Position numbers and translations under genes: made by a program | In this document: piece by piece, positions 1 through 8,980 of the stretch | Layout: each line of letters begins with the position of its first letter | Numbering within the stretch: the stretch's first letter is position 1 | From: Arthrobacter sp. MAHUQ-56 | GTDB lineage: Bacteria; Actinomycetota; Actinomycetes; Actinomycetales; Micrococcaceae | Assembly: GCF_019710585.1 (NCBI RefSeq) | Contig: NZ_JAIFZQ010000010.1 | Location: forward strand, 124,001-188,000 | Direction: 5' to 3' | DNA: 64,000 nucleotides | Notes under the pieces: generated by a model | Told to the model about the DNA's origin: nothing | What the model saw: the letters and a program-made list of their open reading frames with translations, nothing else | Database searches by the model: none

Positions 1-2440
1 TCCGGCGCAACCGCTGCCCGTCACGGCTGATGCGCAGCCCGTCGTCGCCCGCATCCTCGAGGTAGCCATAGGCGGACAGGACGTCGCACACCCGGTCGAA
101 GGTCTTGGCGATGGTGTTGGTCCGCCCCTGGATCTGGCGGACCAGGCCATCGGTTTCCCGCCGCAGCTTCCACCACCGCTCGGACCAGCGGGCGTGGTCC
201 TCGCGTTCGCTGCAGCCGTGGCAGGGATGGGAGCGCAGGGCCCGGCGGAGGTCCGCAATGCGCTTCTCCTGGTTGGGGAGCGCCGCGCCACGGCCGAAGT
301 CCTGGTTGCGGTTCTGGCCCGGTGCCGGCGGCCGGTTCTCCCGCAGCGCGTTCCGCGCCGAAGAGGCCAGGTCCCGCCGCGATTTCGGTACCTTGGCGTT
401 GAAGGATTTGGGGATCCGGATCCTCGTGACGGGGGCGATGGGGCCCTCAAGGTCGTCAATGCCGATCCTGCGGAGCTGGCTGTCGAGCGTGAGAACAGCG
501 GGCCGCGGTTCACGGCTGCTGTGGTCCGAACTCAGGACGACGGCGGGCCCGGGGGCGCGTCCGCCGGGGACATTCACCACGTCCCCGGGCAGCAGGCGCG
601 CCAGCGAGTCGTCCGAGAGGGACTTCCGCATGCGGGACTTGGAGCGCGATGTTGCGTTCTCGGCGTCGGAAAGTTCCCTGCGCAGGCGGGCATATTCGGT
701 GAAGTCGCCCAGGTGGCAGGTCATGGATTTCGCGTAGCCCGCCAGCGATTCTTCACGGCTCCGGACCTGCCGTGCCAGGCCCACCACGGAACGGTCGGCC
801 TGGAACTGCGCGAAGGAGGACTCCAGGATCTCGCGCGCCCTGGCCCGGCCGAACTGGGCCAGCAGGTTGATGCTCATGTTGTAGGTGGGCCGGAAGCTGG
901 AGTTCAAGGGATAAGTGCGCCGGGATGCCAGGCCGGCGACCGCCGTCGGGTCCGTGCCGGGCTGCCACAGCACCACGGCATGGCCCTCGATATCGATGCC
1001 GCGCCGGCCGGCACGGCCGGTGAGCTGGGTGTACTCCCCCGCGGTGATGTCCACGTGGGCCTCACCGTTGAACTTGTCCAGTTTCTCCAGCACCACGGAA
1101 CGGGCGGGCATGTTGACGCCCAGTGCCAGCGTCTCCGTGGCGAAGACAGCCTTGACGAGGCCGTCGGCGAACAGCTTTTCCACCACCTCCTTGAAGGTGG
1201 GCAGCATTCCGGCGTGGTGGGCGGCGAAGCCGCGCAACAGGCCGTCCCGCCACGTCCAGAAACCCAGGACGTCGAGATCGTCCGGCGGAATGTCCTGGCC
1301 CGCTTCATCAACCCGCTGCGCAATGATGCGCTGCTCTTTTTCGGTGGTGAGCCACAGCCCCGATGACACGCACTGTGCCACCGCCGCCTCGCATCCGGCG
1401 CGGGAAAAGATGAAGGTGATGGCGGGCAGCAGGTCCATGCGGTCCAGGCTGGCGATCACCTGGGGACGGCTGGCCCGGCGAACACCCGTCGGTTCAGCCC
1501 CGCGGCCTGGACGGTCGTTTCCGCGCCGGCCGCGCTGGCCGCGGCCCACCGGGCTGCTGCGGTAGCCCTGCTGGCTTTCGCTGCGCGCCACCGCGAGCAG
1601 GTCCGGGCTGACGTCGAAACCGCGGCCCTTGGAGGTTCCGCGCGGCAGTCCCGCGCGCTCCGGTTCGCCATCACCCGGTTCCACCGGCGGAGCGATCTCA
1701 TCGAAAGTGGTTTCCCCGGCGAAGAGATCCATGATTTGGCGGCCCACCATGACGTGCTGCCACAGCGGCACCGGCCGGTGCTCCGAGACGATGATGTCGG
1801 TGTCGCCGCGGACGGTGTCGAGCCAGGCGCCGAATTCCTCGGCGTTCGAGACCGTGGCGCTCAGCGAAGCAACCTGGACCTCGCTGGGCAGGTGGATGAT
1901 GACCTCTTCCCAGACGGCGCCGCGGAAACGGTCCGCAAGGTAATGGACCTCGTCCATGACCACGTAGCCCAGGTCAGCCAGGGTCTCCGAGTCCGCGTAG
2001 AGCATGTTCCGCAGGACCTCGGTGGTCATGACCACTACCTGGGCATCGCCGTTGATGCTGGTATCGCCGGTCAGCAACCCGACGTTGCCGGCGCCGTACT
2101 TGGCGGTGAGTTCGGTGAACTTCTGGTTGCTCAGCGCTTTGATGGGGGTGGTGTAGAAAGCCTTCAGGCCGCGCTGCAGGGCCAGGTAGATGGCGAACTC
2201 CCCCACGATGGTCTTGCCGGCACCGGTGGGGGCGGCCACGAGGACACCTCTGCCGTCCTGCAGGGAGCGGCATGCCTGCCGCTGGAAGTCGTCGAGCTCG
2301 AAGTCCAGGGTCCGGGTGAACGACCCAAGGTAGGTCGCTGCCTCGGCCCTGCGCTCGGCGCTGGCCCGGTACCGTTCAGCAGGTGACAGCTCTTCGGGAT
2401 CGGTGGGCCCGGAGGAGACCGGCCCGGAGGTGGAGGACAT
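1..2440 (-). CDS. helY: Ski2/Mtr4-type DEVH-box RNA helicase, C-terminus cut by window edge
   Basis: ATP-dependent superfamily-2 helicase of the Ski2/Mtr4/HelY family, expected to act on structured RNA in the cytoplasm. Reading from the ATG at 2440, about 813 codons are visible and the frame stays open to base 1, so the C-terminal DSHCT region is incomplete. Visible motifs are motif I APTGAGKT (residues 70-77), motif II DEVH in VVMDEVHYLAD, motif III SAT, and motif VI TGRAGRRG. A Gly/Arg-rich insert separates the two RecA-like lobes. The gene is last in the tatA-tatC direction but has its own leaderless-type -10 hexamer 6 nt before the ATG. In actinobacteria this helicase commonly follows pafBC-tatA-tatC. 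Family assignment is firm; the RNA substrate is unknown. Confidence 0.93.
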   Translation of the reverse strand, partial: MSSTSGPVSSGPTDPEELSPAERYRASAERRAEAATYLGSFTRTLDFELDDFQRQACRSLQDGRGVLVAAPTGAGKTIVGEFAIYLALQRGLKAFYTTPIKALSNQKFTELTAKYGAGNVGLLTGDTSINGDAQVVVMTTEVLRNMLYADSETLADLGYVVMDEVHYLADRFRGAVWEEVIIHLPSEVQVASLSATVSNAEEFGAWLDTVRGDTDIIVSEHRPVPLWQHVMVGRQIMDLFAGETTFDEIAPPVEPGDGEPERAGLPRGTSKGRGFDVSPDLLAVARSESQQGYRSSPVGRGQRGRRGNDRPGRGAEPTGVRRASRPQVIASLDRMDLLPAITFIFSRAGCEAAVAQCVSSGLWLTTEKEQRIIAQRVDEAGQDIPPDDLDVLGFWTWRDGLLRGFAAHHAGMLPTFKEVVEKLFADGLVKAVFATETLALGVNMPARSVVLEKLDKFNGEAHVDITAGEYTQLTGRAGRRGIDIEGHAVVLWQPGTDPTAVAGLASRRTYPLNSSFRPTYNMSINLLAQFGRARAREILESSFAQFQADRSVVGLARQVRSREESLAGYAKSMTCHLGDFTEYARLRRELSDAENATSRSKSRMRKSLSDDSLARLLPGDVVNVPGGRAPGPAVVLSSDHSSREPRPAVLTLDSQLRRIGIDDLEGPIAPVTRIRIPKSFNAKVPKSRRDLASSARNALRENRPPAPGQNRNQDFGRGAALPNQEKRIADLRRALRSHPCHGCSEREDHARWSERWWKLRRETDGLVRQIQGRTNTIAKTFDRVCDVLSAYGYLEDAGDDGLRISRDGQRLRR

Positions 2441-2446
2441 AGTCCT

Positions 2447-2452
2447 AGCCTA
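2447..2452 (-). promoter_or_regulatory. -10 hexamer of leaderless helY promoter
   Basis: TAGGCT on the minus strand, exactly 6 nt before the helY ATG. No Shine-Dalgarno sequence could fit, so transcription probably starts at or next to the A of the ATG. No clear -35 is seen. It lies in the short gap after tatC. Confidence 0.5.
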
Positions 2453-2460
2453 GCGGCAGC

Positions 2461-3297
2461 CTAGAGGTTCTTTAGCTCACTGCTCGGGGTGGCGATGTCG
2501 GCCGTGGCCTCGGTCTCTTCGGCCTGCCGGGACTGGCGGCGTGCGCGGCGCTTGTCGTTCATGATGCAGATGCCGATGGCGGCAAAAAACAGCACCAGGA
2601 GCGGACCGGCCAGCATGAACATGGAAATGGCGTCCGCGCCCGGCGCCGCGATGGCCGCCAGGACGAACACGAGGAAGACCGTGATCCGCCAAGCCTTGAG
2701 GATGGTGCGGCCGGAGACGAGTCCTGCCATGTTGACGCCCACCAGCACCACCGGGACCAGGAACGCGATACCGAGGACGAGCACCATCCGGGTCACGAAT
2801 TCAATGTATGTGCGGGCGTCGATGACGCTGGAGGATCCCTCGGGCGTGAACTGGGTCAACGCGTGCACCACCTGCGGGACCACCTGCCAGCCAACCCAGA
2901 TACCAGCAAGGAACAGCGGGATGGCGGCCGCCATGTAGCCCAGGGTGTAGCGCCGTTCCTTGGACGTCAGCCCCGGGGTAATGAAGGCCCAGAGCTGGTA
3001 GATCCAGATGGGGCTGGAGATGACTGCCCCGATGAGGAGCGACATCTGGAGCTTGAAGTCGAAGGGCGAGGCGATGGTGCCGAAGTTGATGGCCGCGAGG
3101 CCGCCGGTCTCATCCGAGATCCGGTTGACCGGTGCAGCCAGTGCCTTCAGCAGCGGATCGTAAAGAATCCAGCCCCCAATGCCGCCGATGACGACGCCGA
3201 TTGCCGACTTGATCAGCCGGTTCTTCAGCTCCTTGAGGTGCTCCCAAAGGGACATGCGTCCCTCGGGATTGGCTTTACGGGACCGCGACAGTGCCAC
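2461..3297 (-). CDS. tatC: Sec-independent translocase subunit TatC
   Basis: Polytopic core receptor of the twin-arginine translocase, which binds the RR signal peptide of folded export substrates in the cytoplasmic membrane. 278 residues from a GTG start, with the typical N-terminus (SLWEHLKELKNRL, the conserved Glu-containing cytosolic segment) and six hydrophobic segments, the first at about 30-50. The tail is basic then acidic and poorly conserved, as usual in actinobacteria. It starts 6 bp after the tatA stop, so the two are co-transcribed. No tatB is seen here; actinobacteria often encode it elsewhere. Confidence 0.96.
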   Translation of the reverse strand: MALSRSRKANPEGRMSLWEHLKELKNRLIKSAIGVVIGGIGGWILYDPLLKALAAPVNRISDETGGLAAINFGTIASPFDFKLQMSLLIGAVISSPIWIYQLWAFITPGLTSKERRYTLGYMAAAIPLFLAGIWVGWQVVPQVVHALTQFTPEGSSSVIDARTYIEFVTRMVLVLGIAFLVPVVLVGVNMAGLVSGRTILKAWRITVFLVFVLAAIAAPGADAISMFMLAGPLLVLFFAAIGICIMNDKRRARRQSRQAEETEATADIATPSSELKNL

Positions 3298-3303
3298 TGG
3301 AGG

Positions 3304-3576
3304 TCAGGCGCGGTTAGACGGCGGAACGTCGGTGCCGTCTGTCGGCTCACCTGGCTTCGCCTTGGGGTGGTTCACGATGGTGCCTTCCACCGGGCCGCTG
3401 GCATCGGTGGATTCGGTCTTGCCGTCGTTCTTCATTTCCTTGACCTCGGACTTGATGATGCGCATCGACTGTCCGAGGCTCCGGGCCATGGCCGGGAGCT
3501 TGGGCGCAGCAAAGAGAAGCAAAGCGACAACGATGATAATGACGATGGGCCAGGGGCCATCAAAGAGTCTTCCCAC
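3304..3576 (-). CDS. tatA: Twin-arginine translocase subunit TatA
   Basis: Pore-forming component of the Tat pathway. 90 residues from a GTG start preceded by AAGGA. One N-terminal membrane helix (about 9-24, IVIIIVVALLLFAAPKLP) is followed by the conserved amphipathic helix with FAAPKLP hinge and R-SLGQSMRIIKSEV, then a charged disordered tail. The FGPK-type hinge reads APKLP. It sits between a small membrane-protein gene and tatC in one operon. Length and architecture match TatA rather than TatB. Confidence 0.95.
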   Translation of the reverse strand: MGRLFDGPWPIVIIIVVALLLFAAPKLPAMARSLGQSMRIIKSEVKEMKNDGKTESTDASGPVEGTIVNHPKAKPGEPTDGTDVPPSNRA

Positions 3577-3608
3577 GGGAAATCCTTTCCTCTAAATACA
3601 TCCTACTT

Positions 3609-3956
3609 CTATGTGAAGTCGAGATCCCCGAGTGCCTGGGGCTGGCCCCGGTCCTTCTTGCGCTGGACCCGCCGGCGGCGGCGTTCTTCGCGCGTCTTGG
3701 ATTTGGATGCCTCGTAATCATGTCGCATGAGTGCGGGTGAGGCAAAAACAGCGGAGCCGGGCGCCGCACGTTTTTCGTCGTCGGGCTCCGGCTGCTGGTC
3801 CAGGGGGCCCAGCCTGCCGAGCATGCTGCCGGCCTCGCCCAGATCCCTGACGGTGGCCATGAACTGGCGGAAGAGGCGGATGCCCAACAGGACGTAAAAC
3901 AGCAGCGACAGCGCAACAAGCGCCACCCATATCAGGATCCAGGACCACCAAGGCAT
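3609..3956 (-). CDS. Small single-span membrane protein, unknown function
   Basis: 115 residues starting MPWWSWILIWVAL. One strong hydrophobic segment at residues 5-28 is followed by a short amphipathic stretch (RQFMATVRDLGEAGSMLGRL) and a very basic tail rich in Arg/Lys (about 85-105). I do not recognise the family beyond its recurrence in this actinobacterial context. It starts 9 bp after pafBC and ends 32 bp before tatA, so it is probably co-transcribed with both. A possible link to the Tat machinery or to membrane stress is inference from position only. Confidence 0.7.
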   Translation of the reverse strand: MPWWSWILIWVALVALSLLFYVLLGIRLFRQFMATVRDLGEAGSMLGRLGPLDQQPEPDDEKRAAPGSAVFASPALMRHDYEASKSKTREERRRRRVQRKKDRGQPQALGDLDFT

Positions 3957-3965
3957 CTCGAAAGT

Positions 3966-5951
3966 CTATCCGCCGTAACGCGCCAGCGAGGCCGCGAGCC
4001 ATTCCTGCGCGGCCCGTGCCAGTTCGGCGGGCGCCAGGATCCTTGCCGCACCGCCGTGCTGGGCCACGAACATTGGCAGCCAGGCGGTATTGCCGAACCT
4101 GACGTCGGCCACCAGCCCGCCGTCGGGAAGTTCCGCGGTGCGCTCGGCGTAATAGTCCTCCGCAAGCCCGCGCCCCTGGCGGGTGAGCTGCAGCGTGACG
4201 GTCGTGTCGTCGTCGTTCGCGGTGAAAAGCTTGGCCGGTACGCCGCCGGCAGGCGGGTACGCCGACCTGGCGGGCGCCCCGTTGGGGTACACGTCCTGTA
4301 CCCGGTCCAGGCGGAAGTTGCGCAGTCCGTCCACCCGGTGGCACCAGGCTTCGAAATACCAGGTGTTGTCCAGCGAATAGAGCCGCAAGGGATCCACGTC
4401 GCGCTCGGTGACGGCGTCACGCTGGGGCGAGAGGTACGTCAGATGGAGCTGTGCGCGTGATTCGATGGCCCGGCGTACGGTGGCATGGGTAGCGGCGTCG
4501 GCGGGTACCACCTGGGGCCCTGCCAGGGAGGCAGCGCGGAGGCCCTCTTCGCCGGCCGCTGCCAGCAGCTTCAGCGTGACGGATTCCAAGGCACCGCCGC
4601 CGGGAAGGTCCGGTAGGCCGTTGAGGGTTTCCAGTCCGGTCAGGAGGGCGCAGGCTTCCTCGACGGTAAACCGGACAGGCTTTTTCAGGTCCAGGTCCTG
4701 GGTGATGAAGACATGGTCGTCCTCCCACTGGATATCCAGCAGGTCATCCGGATAGCCCTCCGGCAAGCCCGTGCAGATGAGGATGCGAAGGTCCGCTTCC
4801 AGCTGGTCCCTGCTGACACCAAAGTGCGTGGCCACATCCTGGATGTGGAGGCCCTGGTTGTGCACCAGGAAGGGGACCAGCTGGAGCATGCGCCTGAGCT
4901 GGTCCTCGGAGGTGCCCTTCGCGGCCGTCCCCGGCCGGGTGCCGGTAAACGCGTAGGCGGGCACGGGCGACGCGCTGAAGTCCGCCGCAGCGCGCAGCCG
5001 GCGCCGGACCGCCCCGGTGAGTTCGGCAGGGGCAACGGCCAGCGCGTCGGGCCCGTAGGACGCCAGTTCCTCTGCCAGCACCTCCGGATCCCGGTACTCC
5101 AGGCTGAGCCGGTCGTAGCCGTCGGCGGGACCGCCTGCCGCCTCATCCGGCAGGCAATCCACCGCACGGCGGCGAAGTGCCAGCAGGCGCCCTGCTTTGA
5201 TGTCTACGACGGCGGTGCGGAGCGGCAATTCTGGAAGCCGGTCCAGTTCCTCGCGGATATTGAAGTCCGCCGGCGGTGAGTAACTTTCCCTGGCCAGGGT
5301 GGTGACGGCACTGGTCATCCGGGAAAGCCGGAAATAACGGACCGCATTCCGTCCGCGGTCGTGGCCCACCAGGTACCACTGCCCGAAGCGGCTGCCGAGC
5401 CCCCAGGGCTCAACCGTGCGCGGTTCCTCCCTCCCGGTACTGCCGGCAAGATACGTGAAGGTCACCGGATGCCTGGCGTGCATGGCGGCGACGATGTCAT
5501 CGAAGGCCTGTCCGGCAGGCTTGATCCGCGGCTGGACCCCGGCCGGGAGCTCGACGTCGGCAAGGCGGCTCGAAGCCTGGAGTTTCCGCACCGCGCTGCG
5601 GGCGGCAGTTCCCAGCGCGGCCCGTTCCCAGAGCTGGGCGGCCAGCAGCAGGACGGTCCATTCCTCGGGTCCAAGCTGGACGTCCGGGAGCCGGTTGGAC
5701 TCCTTGCCGATCCGGTAGCGGGTGGTGGCGGGATCGTCCTCGCTCCAGCCGAGGTCCGTCAACGTTTCGACCTCGAAGCCCATGTCCCGCAGGTCGTTCT
5801 TGTCCCGTTCGAACATGCGCCCGAAGGCCACATCATTGCCCGAAGTGTCGTGGTAGACCTTTTCGCGCAGTTCACTGCGGCGGAGCCCGTAACGGGTGTT
5901 CAGCAACGCAATCAGCAAGTTGAGGAGTCGTTCAGTGCGGGGTACGGACAC
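3966..5951 (-). CDS. pafBC: Fused PafB-PafC WYL-domain transcriptional regulator
   Basis: Transcriptional activator of the mycobacterial-type LexA/RecA-independent DNA-damage response; usually two proteins, PafB and PafC, here one chain of about 661 residues. It shows the order HTH (VPRTERLLNLLIALLNTRYG) - WYL (about 150-215, with TVEPWGL and WYLVGHDR) - second HTH (about 350-400, HIQDVATHFGVSRDQL) - second WYL (about 495-555, VDPLRLY and WYFEAW). I chose the GTG at 5951 because the longer frame back to 6077 would run through a 19-bp terminator hairpin and into the neighbouring FKBP gene. Arthrobacter is known to carry this natural fusion. The gene lies downstream of pafA and the two FKBP genes. 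Confidence 0.93.
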   Translation of the reverse strand: MSVPRTERLLNLLIALLNTRYGLRRSELREKVYHDTSGNDVAFGRMFERDKNDLRDMGFEVETLTDLGWSEDDPATTRYRIGKESNRLPDVQLGPEEWTVLLLAAQLWERAALGTAARSAVRKLQASSRLADVELPAGVQPRIKPAGQAFDDIVAAMHARHPVTFTYLAGSTGREEPRTVEPWGLGSRFGQWYLVGHDRGRNAVRYFRLSRMTSAVTTLARESYSPPADFNIREELDRLPELPLRTAVVDIKAGRLLALRRRAVDCLPDEAAGGPADGYDRLSLEYRDPEVLAEELASYGPDALAVAPAELTGAVRRRLRAAADFSASPVPAYAFTGTRPGTAAKGTSEDQLRRMLQLVPFLVHNQGLHIQDVATHFGVSRDQLEADLRILICTGLPEGYPDDLLDIQWEDDHVFITQDLDLKKPVRFTVEEACALLTGLETLNGLPDLPGGGALESVTLKLLAAAGEEGLRAASLAGPQVVPADAATHATVRRAIESRAQLHLTYLSPQRDAVTERDVDPLRLYSLDNTWYFEAWCHRVDGLRNFRLDRVQDVYPNGAPARSAYPPAGGVPAKLFTANDDDTTVTLQLTRQGRGLAEDYYAERTAELPDGGLVADVRFGNTAWLPMFVAQHGGAARILAPAELARAAQEWLAASLARYGG

Positions 5952-5989
5952 GTTGGCTACGTTACTAAACTCCGCGGGTGAACGCAGAA

Positions 5990-6030
5990 AGCGCGGCAGC
6001 ACCGGGAATGGTTCCCGGTGCTGCCGCGCT
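5990..6030 (-). terminator. Perfect 19-bp stem terminator after the cytoplasmic FKBP gene
   Basis: Inverted repeat with arms at 5990-6008 and 6012-6030 and a 3-nt loop, followed on the minus strand by TTTCTGCG. It lies 22 bp downstream of the FKBP stop codon and 39 bp upstream of the pafBC start, so it separates the two transcripts or attenuates readthrough into pafBC. Confidence 0.8.
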
Positions 6031-6051
6031 TGGTGCTGCTGGTGGAACTGG

Positions 6052-6447
6052 TCAGCGGATGCCGACGAGGTCCACAACGAAGATCAGGGCCTCGTTGGGT
6101 GCGATCGCCCCGCCGGCGCCACGGGAGCCGTAGGCCAGCTCGGAGGGGATTTCGAGACGGCGGCGGCCGCCCACCCTCATGCCCAGCAGTCCCTGGTCCC
6201 AGCCCTGGATGACCTGCCCGACGCCGACGCGGAAGTCCAGCGGTGCACCGCGGCCCCAGGAAGCGTCAAACTCCTCGCCCGTGGACCAGGCGACGCCGAC
6301 GTAGTGGGTGGAGACGGTGTCCCCTGCCTTGGCTTCGCGGCCTTCGCCCTCAATGAGGTCGGTGATGACCAGTTCCGTGGGGACGTCGCCCTCCGGAAAA
6401 TCGATCTCGGGCTTTTGGCGGTCGAATTCCCGCTGTCCAAACGACAT
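6052..6447 (-). CDS. FKBP-type peptidyl-prolyl cis-trans isomerase (cytoplasmic)
   Basis: Single-domain FKBP that catalyses proline isomerisation in protein folding. 131 residues from the ATG at 6447, chosen because AGAGGAG lies just upstream; a longer in-frame start at 6495 lacks support. Conserved FKBP features are YVGV, FDASWGRGAPLDFRVG, VIQGWDQGLLGM, the LAYG loop and the C-terminal ALIFVVDLVGI strand. No signal peptide, so cytosolic. The gene lies between the lipoprotein FKBP (64 bp upstream) and pafBC. FKBPs near the Pup-proteasome locus are recurrent in actinobacteria; a role in proteostasis is inference. Confidence 0.93.
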   Translation of the reverse strand: MSFGQREFDRQKPEIDFPEGDVPTELVITDLIEGEGREAKAGDTVSTHYVGVAWSTGEEFDASWGRGAPLDFRVGVGQVIQGWDQGLLGMRVGGRRRLEIPSELAYGSRGAGGAIAPNEALIFVVDLVGIR

Positions 6448-6510
6448 GCTTTCTCCTCTGTGTCTGTGCTGAAGGGTGCCGCGGTGACGCGGCATCTGGT
6501 GTAAGTCTTG

Positions 6511-7476
6511 CTACTTGACCCCGAGGATGTCCACTACGAACACCAGGTCGCCCTTGGCTTGGCCCTGGCCGGCGTCGCCGTAGGCCAGGTCCTTCGGGAT
6601 GACCAGCAGGACGCGTGACCCTACCGTCTTGCCGGCCAGGCCCTGCGTCCAGCCCTTGATGACTCCGGTGAGGGGGAACGTTGCGGGCTGGCCGCGGTCA
6701 AAGCTCGAGTCGAACTTGGTGCCGCCGTCGAGGTTGACACCCACGTAGTTGACCGTCAGGGTGTCGGACTCCTTGACGGTGGCACCGGTGCCCTTGATCA
6801 GGTCCTGGGATACCAGTGCGGTGGGGGCCGCGGCGCCCTGGACGTTGATTTCCGGGACACCGTCCTTTTCCGTCACGGTGGGCAGTCCGGCCGGCGGGGT
6901 TACCGTCTCGCCTTGTGGCTTGTCGAGGACAGGCGTGGCATCCGCGGCGGAAAGCACCTTGATGATCAGCAGCTGGGACGGTTCGGCCGCGGCGCTGGGG
7001 CTCGGCGTGGCGCCACCGGACGGGCCGGCGCTGGCGGGCGCACTCTGCTGTCCGGGAACGGCAAGTGCCAGGCTGGACCCGACCTTCGCGCCCACGAAGG
7101 CATTGTAGATGACGGCGCTGCTGGTCTTGAGCTCGTCGTTCAGCTCAAGCGATTCGGGTTCGTTGGCGAAGGTGTCCTCGAGCTGGGAGCCGTCGGAACC
7201 GTTCAGGGCCAGGATGGAAATCTTCGCAACCTGGTTCGCCTTGAGCGCGTCGCCACTGCCTTCGGAAACCACCTTGATGGTTGGTTCGCTCACGGTAAGG
7301 GGCTTTTCGAATTCCACGCCCGGGGCCTTTTTGTCCCCGTTGTCGGTCAGTTTGAGGGAGTCGAACTTTGCAGTCTCCCCGGCGGACTGGCTGGTGGGCT
7401 CCGGCTGGGAGCTCTGGCCTCCACAGGCGGTCAGCAGCAGCAGGCCGGGAAGAAGGATTGCTAGTAGTCGGCGCAC
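6511..7476 (-). CDS. Lipoprotein with C-terminal FKBP domain and a degenerate second FKBP-like repeat
   Basis: 321-residue exported lipoprotein. The signal peptide ends in lipobox LLTACG, with Cys18 as lipidation site. A Ser/Gly/Ala-rich linker follows. Residues about 40-150 resemble a degenerate FKBP-like fold lacking the hallmark motifs, then comes a Pro/Ser/Ala linker (about 150-170) and a good FKBP domain (about 225-321) with VNYVGVNLDGGTKFDSSFDRG, VIKGWTQGLAG, LAYG and LVFVVDILGV. It probably acts as an extracytoplasmic prolyl isomerase folding Sec-exported proteins. It lies 131 bp after pafA and 64 bp before the cytoplasmic FKBP, suggesting duplication followed by divergence in localisation. 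Confidence 0.9.
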   Translation of the reverse strand: MRRLLAILLPGLLLLTACGGQSSQPEPTSQSAGETAKFDSLKLTDNGDKKAPGVEFEKPLTVSEPTIKVVSEGSGDALKANQVAKISILALNGSDGSQLEDTFANEPESLELNDELKTSSAVIYNAFVGAKVGSSLALAVPGQQSAPASAGPSGGATPSPSAAAEPSQLLIIKVLSAADATPVLDKPQGETVTPPAGLPTVTEKDGVPEINVQGAAAPTALVSQDLIKGTGATVKESDTLTVNYVGVNLDGGTKFDSSFDRGQPATFPLTGVIKGWTQGLAGKTVGSRVLLVIPKDLAYGDAGQGQAKGDLVFVVDILGVK

Positions 7477-7607
7477 GTAAGAAACTTTCGTCGGGGCAGG
7501 GTGGATACGACGTCCCGCCTGGCAGCGGACAGCATCGTGGCAGGTCCCCTGAAAAAAAGGACCTTATCCAGAATAGACCCTGAAGCTGGACGCCAGCCCG
7601 GAACTGC

Positions 7608-8972
7608 TCAGCCCATGGAGTCAAGGAGCGCGTCGACGCGCTCATCGACACTCCGGAATGGGTCCTTGCAGAGGATGGTCTGGTGGGCCCGGTCGTTGAG
7701 CTTCAGGTGCACCCAGTCAACGGTGTAGTCACGCCCCAATTCCTGGGCGCGGCGGACGAAGTCGCCGCGGAGCTTCGCACGCGTTGTCTGCGGCGGGGCG
7801 TCCACCGCACTCTTAATGACGGTGTCATCCACGATCCGGCGCACCGCACCGCGGGACTGCAGCAGGTAATAAAGGCCCCGGCTGCGGGAGATGTCATGGT
7901 AGGTCAGGTCCAGTTGGGCGATGCGCGGCGCATCAAGGTTCAGGTTGTGGCGCTCCCGGTAGTTGTCCATGAGCTTCTTCTTGATGGCCCAGTCGATCTC
8001 GGTATCGATGGCCCTGGTGTCGCCGCTTTCGATCGCATGCAGCGTGCGTTCCCAGAGATCGAGGATCACCGGGACGTGCGGGTTGTGGGCGCCGTGCTCC
8101 TTAACGAAGGCGGTGACCTTGGTGAGGTATTCCTGCTGGATTTCCAGCGCGGTCAGCTGGCGTCCGTTCGCCAGGCGGACCAGCGCCCGGCCGCTGAGGT
8201 CATGGGAGATTTCCCGGATGCTGCGGATCGGGTTCTCCATCCGCATGTCGCGCATGATAACGCCGGCTTCGATCATGCGCAGGACCAGGTCCACGGTTCC
8301 GACCTTCATCAGGGCGGTTGCTTCGGACATGTTGGAGTCGCCCACGATGACATGCAGCCGGCGGTAGAACTCGGCGTCGGCGTGCGGCTCATCCCTGGTG
8401 TTGATGATGGGGCGGGACCGTGTGGTGGCTGAGGACACACCCTCCCAGATGTGGTCGGCGCGCTGGGAGAAGGCGTAGGTGGCGCCGTGCGGGGTCTTCA
8501 GGATCTTCCCTGCCCCGGCGATGAGCTGGCGGGTCACCAGGAACGGGATGAGGATCTCGGCCAGCCGGGAAAACTCGCCGCGCCGCGGGATGAGGTAGTT
8601 CTCGTGGCTGCCGTATGAGTTGCCGGCCGAGTCGGTGTTGTTCTTGAAGAGGTAGACGGTCCCGTTGAACCCCTCCGCGGCCAGCCGCGCCTGGGCTTCA
8701 TCCACCAGGTCGTCAAGGATGAGTTCGCCGGCACGGTCATGGGCAATCAGCTGGGCGAGGTCGTCGCATTCAGCGGTGGCATACTCGGGGTGGGACCCGA
8801 CGTCCAGGTACAGCCGGGAGCCGTTGGTGAGGAAGACATTGGACGATCGTCCCCAGCTGACAACCTTGCGGAAGAGGTACCTGGCCACCTCCTCGGGAGC
8901 AAGAGGCCTGGAGTCGGGGCTCGAGTACGAGATCCCGAATTCGGTTTCGATGCCGAAGATTCTCTTGTCCAT
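7608..8972 (-). CDS. pafA: Pup--protein ligase PafA
   Basis: Ligates the C-terminal glutamate of deamidated Pup to lysines of target proteins with ATP. 454 residues from the ATG at 8972 (RBS AGGAGGACC), beginning [14 protein letters not shown] with the catalytic/Mg glutamates, then [13 protein letters not shown] with the conserved Asp, [18 protein letters not shown], and [13 protein letters not shown]. These are hallmarks of the glutamine-synthetase-like Pup ligase fold. It lacks the Dop-specific insertion loop seen in the paralogue at 10885-12558, which separates PafA from Dop. It starts 8 bp after the prcA stop, so prcB-prcA-pafA form one transcript. Confidence 0.97.
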   Translation of the reverse strand: MDKRIFGIETEFGISYSSPDSRPLAPEEVARYLFRKVVSWGRSSNVFLTNGSRLYLDVGSHPEYATAECDDLAQLIAHDRAGELILDDLVDEAQARLAAEGFNGTVYLFKNNTDSAGNSYGSHENYLIPRRGEFSRLAEILIPFLVTRQLIAGAGKILKTPHGATYAFSQRADHIWEGVSSATTRSRPIINTRDEPHADAEFYRRLHVIVGDSNMSEATALMKVGTVDLVLRMIEAGVIMRDMRMENPIRSIREISHDLSGRALVRLANGRQLTALEIQQEYLTKVTAFVKEHGAHNPHVPVILDLWERTLHAIESGDTRAIDTEIDWAIKKKLMDNYRERHNLNLDAPRIAQLDLTYHDISRSRGLYYLLQSRGAVRRIVDDTVIKSAVDAPPQTTRAKLRGDFVRRAQELGRDYTVDWVHLKLNDRAHQTILCKDPFRSVDERVDALLDSMG

Positions 8973-8980
8973 TGGTCCTC

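Noticed and set aside
5952..6077. 42-residue N-terminal extension of pafBC
   Set aside because: It would translate across the 19-bp terminator hairpin and the 3' end of the FKBP gene. The GTG at 5951 begins the recognisable HTH domain.
7542..7564. AGGTCC/GGACCT inverted repeat upstream of the lipoprotein FKBP
   Set aside because: Only 6-bp arms with an 11-nt loop made largely of A. It is too weak to call as terminator of pafA or an operator without comparative support.
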